From Rhodospirillales bacterium (GTDB lineage Bacteria; Pseudomonadota; Alphaproteobacteria; Rhodospirillales; Casp-alpha2): DNA of 36,937 nucleotides. This document shows, in pieces, positions 32,924 through 36,937 of the stretch. A program made the position numbers and the translations under genes. Numbering within the stretch: position 1 is the first letter of the stretch; every line of letters starts with the position of its first letter. The notes under the pieces are model-generated. The model searched no databases. It had not been told where the DNA came from and saw nothing but the letters and a program-made list of their open reading frames with translations. The DNA lies in assembly GCA_017644185.1 (NCBI GenBank), contig JAEPMA010000019.1, positions 1 to 36,937 of the forward strand, given 5' to 3'.

Positions 32924-33366
32924 AGTTTGTCGCCATGAAAATCGTAGCGCTGATCGCTCTCATCGGTGTCGGCTTCTGGGGATGGAAAATCGTATTCCCT
33001 GATTACCGGGCCGACCCGAATGATATCGCGCAGGTGGAGCGTGGCCGCGTTGTTTACCAGCAATATTGCGCTTCATGTCATGGAGTGAACCTGCAGGGAC
33101 AAGCGGACTGGCGCTACCGAAAATCCGATGGTCGGTTACCGGCGCCGCCTCACGATGAAACCGGTCACACATGGCATCACTCCGATGAACACCTGGTGGG
33201 AATCACCAAGTACGGCCCCGGGGAATTTGTGCCCGGCGGATACGAGTCCGACATGCCTGCGTTCGACGACGTTTTGCCGGATGAAGATATCTGGGCGGCG
33301 ATCGCGTTTATCAAGAGCACCTGGCCATCGGAAGTTCTCGCACGTCAATCGAGGACCAACCAATGA
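32920..33366 (+). CDS. Membrane-anchored c-type cytochrome, 148 aa
   Basis: N-terminal helix at about 8-25 may stay as an anchor; heme site CASCH at 50-54; likely axial Met in YESDMPAF. An insertion after the heme site carries HDETGHTWHHSDEH, five His that could bind a second metal. The ATG overlaps the small Met/Gly-rich gene and the stop overlaps the CcmG-like gene. Confidence 0.9.
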   Translation: MKFVAMKIVALIALIGVGFWGWKIVFPDYRADPNDIAQVERGRVVYQQYCASCHGVNLQGQADWRYRKSDGRLPAPPHDETGHTWHHSDEHLVGITKYGPGEFVPGGYESDMPAFDDVLPDEDIWAAIAFIKSTWPSEVLARQSRTNQ

Positions 33367-33965
33367 CCGGAGGACGGATCGACGCCACAGATCTTGCCGC
33401 ACATACAGAGACGCCACGGCACCGTTGGCGCCCTATGGCGATAGCTCTGGTGCCGTTAATCGTGTTTGCGGGATTGCTTGCTGCCCTTGGGTGGGGGTTA
33501 ACCAATGACCCAAAGAACATTCCATCGCCGCTTGTGGGCAAGCCTGTCCCGTCGTTCGAATTGCCGCCCGTACAAGGCCGAACGCTGGGGCTGTCCGATG
33601 CCGATCTCAGGGGATCGGTGTCGCTGGTAAACGTCTTCGCATCCTGGTGCACCGCATGCGAGCTTGAGCATCCTTTTCTGATGGATCTCGCGGAAACAGG
33701 CGCGGTCCTCATCCATGGCCTGAATTACAAGGACCGCCCTGAAGATGCCGCCACTTGGCTGGACAAACGCGGTGATCCGTATACGCGCACTGGCGCCGAC
33801 GTTTCGGGGCGGGTCGGCATTGAATGGGGTGTTTACGGGGTTCCGGAAACTTTTGTCATCGGGACCGATGGCCGTATTGCCTATAAGCACGTCGGTCCGC
33901 TTACACCGGACACAATCACCGGCACCATTCTCCCTCTTGTCGAACGCCTGCGCCTGGAAAAGTGA
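33363..33965 (+). CDS. CcmG/DsbE-like thioredoxin protein, 200 aa
   Basis: Membrane-anchored periplasmic thioredoxin of the cytochrome-c maturation (CcmG/DsbE) type. Anchor helix at about 25-46; active site SWCTACE with C96 and C99; cis-proline in GVPETFVIG. Family role: keep apocytochrome heme-site cysteines reduced. ATGA overlap with the preceding cytochrome. No ccmABCDEF genes are in the window, so this copy may serve the local cytochromes. Confidence 0.93.
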   Translation: MTGGRIDATDLAAHTETPRHRWRPMAIALVPLIVFAGLLAALGWGLTNDPKNIPSPLVGKPVPSFELPPVQGRTLGLSDADLRGSVSLVNVFASWCTACELEHPFLMDLAETGAVLIHGLNYKDRPEDAATWLDKRGDPYTRTGADVSGRVGIEWGVYGVPETFVIGTDGRIAYKHVGPLTPDTITGTILPLVERLRLEK

Positions 33966-33974
33966 GTGTATGAA

Positions 33975-34502
33975 ATGAGATCGTGTATTCTTGGGTTCGT
34001 GCTTTTGTTGCAGATGATTTCCGTTGCTCATGCGGAATCAAGGCCATTCGTTCCGTTACACGAGACACCACAACTCGTCGCCAACATCAGTTTTCAGGAC
34101 GAGGCCGGCCAATCACTACAACTGTCTGATTGGCGAGGGAAAGTTGTTCTCCTGAACGTCTGGGCGACATGGTGTGGCCCGTGCCGCGAAGAGATGCCGA
34201 CACTCGACCGGCTTCAAGAAAAACTCGGCGGCGAGCGGTTCGACGTTCTGGCACTCTCGATCGATCGCGGTGGCGTTGGCGTCGTACGGGATTTCTACGA
34301 CGAGATCGGCTTACAGCATCTTCAAATCCGGATTGACCAGACGACGAGGGCATCACGGGCCATGAAGGTGTTCGGATTACCGACAACACTTCTGATTGGC
34401 CCTGACGGCAAGGAACTGGGCCGTAAAGTCGGTCCCGCTGAGTGGGACGCGCCCGAGGCAATCGCATTCTTCAAATCAATTCTCGACAAACACTCCAGGT
34501 AA
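33975..34502 (+). CDS. TlpA-like secreted thioredoxin, 175 aa
   Basis: Secreted thiol reductase: signal to about residue 20, active site WATWCGPCREEM with C67 and C70, cis-proline in GLPTTLLIG. TlpA-type proteins reduce Sco and CuA-site thiols; the Sco protein lies two genes downstream. I chose ATG 33975; GTG 33966 is possible. It follows the CcmG-like gene by nine bases. Confidence 0.92.
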   Translation: MRSCILGFVLLLQMISVAHAESRPFVPLHETPQLVANISFQDEAGQSLQLSDWRGKVVLLNVWATWCGPCREEMPTLDRLQEKLGGERFDVLALSIDRGGVGVVRDFYDEIGLQHLQIRIDQTTRASRAMKVFGLPTTLLIGPDGKELGRKVGPAEWDAPEAIAFFKSILDKHSR

Positions 34503-34513
34503 AAGGAAACGAT

Positions 34514-34813
34514 ATGTTACCGCGAACCAACAAGAGCACTCAGATCGTAGCGCCAGGCACCTTGCCGATCTGGACACGGGACAGGAGAGTGTGGGCAGTT
34601 GTCGGCCTGGCCGTTGTCAGCATTGGGCTTGCCCTTAAATGGGATTGGCTGGCCGCCATTGGCGCAGCCCCCATACTCCTGAGTTTGCTTCCATGCGTTG
34701 CGATGTGTGCACTCGGCCTCTGCATGCGCGGTGGGTCCGGGCGATCTTGCCATGATCAGAGCCCCGAAGCACAGCCCACCCCCGGGTCGGAAACAAGATC
34801 GGCCGGGAGCTAA
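34514..34813 (+). CDS. Small Cys-containing membrane protein, 99 aa
   Basis: I do not recognise a named family. Two membrane stretches, about 28-42 and 47-70, the second ending in cysteines C61, C65 and C70 (LLPCVAMCALGLC), then a short polar tail with C79-H80. Start ATG 34514 has AAAAGGAAAC upstream. The cysteine spacing is like small copper-related membrane proteins in cytochrome and copper clusters. It ends four bases before the Sco gene. Confidence 0.68.
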   Translation: MLPRTNKSTQIVAPGTLPIWTRDRRVWAVVGLAVVSIGLALKWDWLAAIGAAPILLSLLPCVAMCALGLCMRGGSGRSCHDQSPEAQPTPGSETRSAGS

Positions 34814-34817
34814 CATC

Positions 34818-35543
34818 GTGAAATTCATGAAGCACGCAAACCTTCGTCACGACATGGCAAGCACATGGGCCGCCTTAGCTGTCGGGCTAACGGTCATTCT
34901 AACGTTCTCGTCCGCGCAGGCCCACCACCCCGGCGCAGAGTTGGATAAAGTGATGGGAGACAAGGAGAGGTTCTTTGAGAAAACCGACAGACCGGCTCCT
35001 TCGTTCGAGCTGATGAACAGGGATGGAGAGATCGTTAACCTCTCTGACTATGCCGACAAAATTCTCATCGTCCATTTCGTCTATACGAGTTGCCCGGATG
35101 TGTGCCCTCTTCACGCAGAGAAAATTCAGGAAATTCAGGAGATGATTAATCAGTCACCCATGAAGGAGGTCGTGCAATTCGTAACGATCACCACAGATCC
35201 GAAAACGGATACGCCGGACGTTTTGAGAACATACGGGGAAGACCATAACCTGAACCCGGAGAACTGGACACTCATGACGGCGGCACCGGATCAGGCCGAG
35301 GACACGACACGCAAACTGGCGGAAGCATTCGGCCACAAATTCGCCAAGGGTGATGACGGTTATCAAACCCACGGCGTCGTTACGCACGTAATCGACCGCA
35401 ACGGTCGTTGGTCTGGAAATTTTCACGGCCTGCGATTCAATTCCGTAAACATGGTTCTGTATACCAACGGCCTGATAAACAAACCGCCTGAACCGAAGAA
35501 GGATCGGGGTTGGCTCGATAAACTCAGAGGGTTCTTCAATTGA
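34818..35543 (+). CDS. Sco1/SenC-family copper chaperone, 241 aa (third copy)
   Basis: Sco-like thioredoxin fold with anchor at 16-34, copper motif TSCPDVCPLHA with C92 and C96, and H185 in QTHGVVTHV aligned to the Sco copper His. It differs from the other two copies: CPDVCPLH instead of CPDICPTT, a longer N-terminal segment, and a C-terminal basic tail. GTG 34818 with GGGAG upstream is preferred over ATG 34827. Its stop overlaps the next gene (TTGA). Confidence 0.9.
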   Translation: MKFMKHANLRHDMASTWAALAVGLTVILTFSSAQAHHPGAELDKVMGDKERFFEKTDRPAPSFELMNRDGEIVNLSDYADKILIVHFVYTSCPDVCPLHAEKIQEIQEMINQSPMKEVVQFVTITTDPKTDTPDVLRTYGEDHNLNPENWTLMTAAPDQAEDTTRKLAEAFGHKFAKGDDGYQTHGVVTHVIDRNGRWSGNFHGLRFNSVNMVLYTNGLINKPPEPKKDRGWLDKLRGFFN

Positions 35544-36022
35544 GACCGCAAGGCAACGTGAACAATTCCATAAAGCCTCTCACCGCGCTTCGCAGATACA
35601 TGACCATGCTCGTGCTCCTGAACCTCATTTGGGAGTTCGCGCATATGCCGCTTTACACGATCTGGGAAGAAGGAACGACCGAAGAGATACTTTTCGCGGC
35701 GTTTCACTGTACCGGCGGAGATGCTCTTATCGGCCTGACCGCTATCATGCTCGCGGTATTCCTGTCTGGTGGAACGCGCTGGCCCGATGAGCGCATACAA
35801 ACCGTGCTGTTTGCGGCGATCTTTATCGGCGTTGGATATACGATCTTCAGTGAATGGCTGAATATTGTCGTCCGAGAGGCATGGGCTTACCGCGACATCA
35901 TGCCGGTTGTCCCCATTCTCAATGTCGGCTTGAGCCCTCTCCTGCAATGGATCGTCATACCGGTTCTGGCATACGTGGTCGCCTTGAAACCAGTCCGACG
36001 CGGCAAGTCGCAACATGCCTGA
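35540..36022 (+). CDS. Multi-spanning membrane protein of unknown function, 160 aa
   Basis: No family recognised. Four membrane segments are visible (about 21-42, 62-76, 86-105 and 133-150), with a conserved-looking LIWEFAHMPLY and AFHCTGGDALIG that put His and Cys within or next to helices. Start is TTG 35540, overlapping the Sco stop; a later GTG 35558 or ATG 35600 is possible. Last-but-one gene of the operon, overlapping ccdA by eight bases. It may be a metal or heme-related membrane subunit, but this is a guess. Confidence 0.7.
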   Translation: MRPQGNVNNSIKPLTALRRYMTMLVLLNLIWEFAHMPLYTIWEEGTTEEILFAAFHCTGGDALIGLTAIMLAVFLSGGTRWPDERIQTVLFAAIFIGVGYTIFSEWLNIVVREAWAYRDIMPVVPILNVGLSPLLQWIVIPVLAYVVALKPVRRGKSQHA

Positions 36023-36755
36023 TTTATCGGCGTTGGGCCTTCTCATTGCCTTTCTAGGCGGCACGGTGTCCTTCGTATCGCCCTGCGTCCTGCCGCTCGT
36101 GCCCGGTTACGTTTCATACGTCGCCGGGCAATCCGCAACCGGGACGTCCGGCCCACGCCCAACACCGGGACAAGCAGCCACGCTTGGTTTCAGCGTAATC
36201 TTTGTCATCGGTTTCACTACCGTATTTGCAATCATGGGGGCGGGCGCCACCGCACTTGGCCAGCTGTTTCTCAACTATCGATATGAGTTGAACATCATTG
36301 GCGGCAGTGTCGTGCTGCTTATGGGTGTTCTCATGCTTGGCCTCGCCTCCATTCCCGGGCTACAACGTGACTTTCGGTTTCATCTTGATATTCCGGGAGG
36401 CAAACCGCTTTCGGCCTATATACTCGGACTTGCATTCGGCTTCGGGTGGACACCATGCATTGGCCCCGTCCTGGGCACAATCCTGACTGTCAGCGCCGCG
36501 CACGCAACCGTCGGCGAAGGCGTATTGATGCTGGTCGTTTATTCTCTCGGCCTTGGACTGCCGTTCATCCTTTCCGCAGCATTCACTTCTCACCTGACGC
36601 GTAATCTGAAAACGATCAAGCGGTTCGGGCGGCGGGTTCAGCAATTTGCAGGCTTGTCTTTGGTCTTTATGGGAATCGCCATGATCACCGGTCAACTGAC
36701 GGTTCTGGCATATTGGTTATTGGACATGTTCCCCGCTCTTGGGAAGGTCGGCTAG
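36015..36755 (+). CDS. ccdA: CcdA-type cytochrome c biogenesis membrane protein, 246 aa
   Basis: Six-helix inner-membrane protein that carries reducing equivalents to periplasmic thioredoxins such as CcmG and TlpA. The paired cysteine sites are SPCVLPLVPGY with C24 and WTPCIGP with C148. The chain is a canonical CcdA, unlike the CcdA-like protein at 7885. Last gene of the operon, downstream of CcmG- and TlpA-like genes that it could reduce. Confidence 0.95.
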   Translation: MPDLSALGLLIAFLGGTVSFVSPCVLPLVPGYVSYVAGQSATGTSGPRPTPGQAATLGFSVIFVIGFTTVFAIMGAGATALGQLFLNYRYELNIIGGSVVLLMGVLMLGLASIPGLQRDFRFHLDIPGGKPLSAYILGLAFGFGWTPCIGPVLGTILTVSAAHATVGEGVLMLVVYSLGLGLPFILSAAFTSHLTRNLKTIKRFGRRVQQFAGLSLVFMGIAMITGQLTVLAYWLLDMFPALGKVG

Positions 36756-36836
36756 ATCAACCGTTTTGCATTGTCACATTCACCGGCGAAACCGACGGTA
36801 TAGACAGCAAGGCGGAGAAGAATCACGCATCAAATG

Positions 36837-36859
36837 CGCTATGTCTTTGCCACATAGCG
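36837..36859. repeat. 8-bp-stem hairpin next to the IS66 end
   Basis: CGCTATGT (36837-36844) and ACATAGCG (36852-36859) are perfect complements with a seven-base loop. There is no T-tract, so it is not a normal rho-independent terminator. The hairpin ends one base before the insertion sequence begins, perhaps as a target feature or transcript end. Confidence 0.55.
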
Positions 36860-36860
36860 A

Positions 36861-36937
36861 GTAATCGTCCGGTTGTAGCACCCTATCAATGCTTGACGGA
36901 ATCGGGGTGCTTCCAGTTCCAGGGAAGAAGGTCATCG
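36861..36937 (-). mobile_element. IS66-family insertion sequence (partial)
   Basis: The plus strand at 36861 begins GTAATCGTCCGG, which matches the IS66-family terminal repeat (GTAAGCG-like), so an element starts here and runs off the right edge. The bases 36853-36860 could be one copy of its 8-bp target duplication. The element contains the end of a transposase gene read on the minus strand. Confidence 0.7.
36886..36937 (-). CDS. IS66 transposase (TnpC), C-terminal end only
   Basis: The last codons before the stop read DDLLPWNWKHPDS, the conserved C-terminal LLPWNW element of IS66-family transposases. The rest of the gene lies past the right edge. Confidence 0.6.
   Translation of the reverse strand, partial: DDLLPWNWKHPDSVKH

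Noticed and set aside
36837-36859. Hairpin as a rho-independent terminator of the large operon
   Set aside because: There is no T-tract on either side.

Overview
The window looks like a metal-resistance and periplasmic-redox island from a Gram-negative proteobacterium, most likely an alphaproteobacterium. The gene types point that way: a merR / merTPFA mercury operon, CopA/CopB-type copper oxidase and outer-membrane protein, Sco, PCu(A)C, several c-type cytochromes, CcmG/TlpA thioredoxins and Ycf/OmpR-style two-component regulation. The species cannot be named from the sequence alone. Many genes overlap by 1-4 bases (ATGA, GTGA or TTGA junctions), so they are probably co-transcribed and translationally coupled. 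The right end is cut by an IS66-family element whose terminal repeat is visible. The left end shows what looks like the start of an IS3-family transposase.

Layout. 0-1.2 kb: insertion-sequence edge, an orphan membrane protein and an apparently non-coding stretch. 1.2-4.5 kb: mercury operon merT-merP-merF-merA on the minus strand, divergent from merR, with a ynfA-like gene after merR that is broken by one stop codon. 5.0-9.3 kb: a second metal module on the minus strand with a MerR regulator fused to an HMA domain, a CcdA-like membrane protein, an unusual P1B-type ATPase carrying YPC instead of CPC, and a small membrane protein. 9.5-15.4 kb: a CadR/ZntR-like regulator divergent from a long operon of CDF transporter, lspA, dsbB-like, dsbA-like, sco, PCu(A)C, M23 peptidase and a second sco. 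15.6-17.1 kb: thioredoxin-fold and DUF411 secreted proteins and a decayed thioredoxin-like fragment.

17.2-21.2 kb: copper ATPase with two YHS domains, DUF2933 protein and APC permease, visibly richer in GC than its surroundings, under a CueR-type promoter. 21.4-24.8 kb: SHOCT protein, cytochrome c, a histidine kinase/response regulator pair and a small secreted peptide with a strong terminator. 24.9-28.5 kb: copB, copA with a Met/His repeat tract, a cupredoxin and a Cys/His-rich secreted protein. 28.7-29.5 kb: two small secreted proteins. 29.7-36.8 kb: a twelve-gene plus-strand operon of multicopper oxidase, three cytochromes c, DUF411, two small membrane proteins, CcmG, TlpA, Sco, a further membrane protein and CcdA.

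How it fits together: cytoplasmic MerR-type sensors sense thiophilic metals and switch on promoters with 19-20 bp spacers. P1B ATPases and a CDF carrier would export metal. MerTPF import Hg(II) for reduction by MerA. Multicopper oxidases, cupredoxin, PCu(A)C and Sco proteins handle copper in the periplasm. The Dsb/Ccd/TlpA proteins supply the thiol chemistry needed to keep Cys-rich metal proteins and cytochromes c correctly reduced or oxidised. This functional synthesis is inference from families and gene order.
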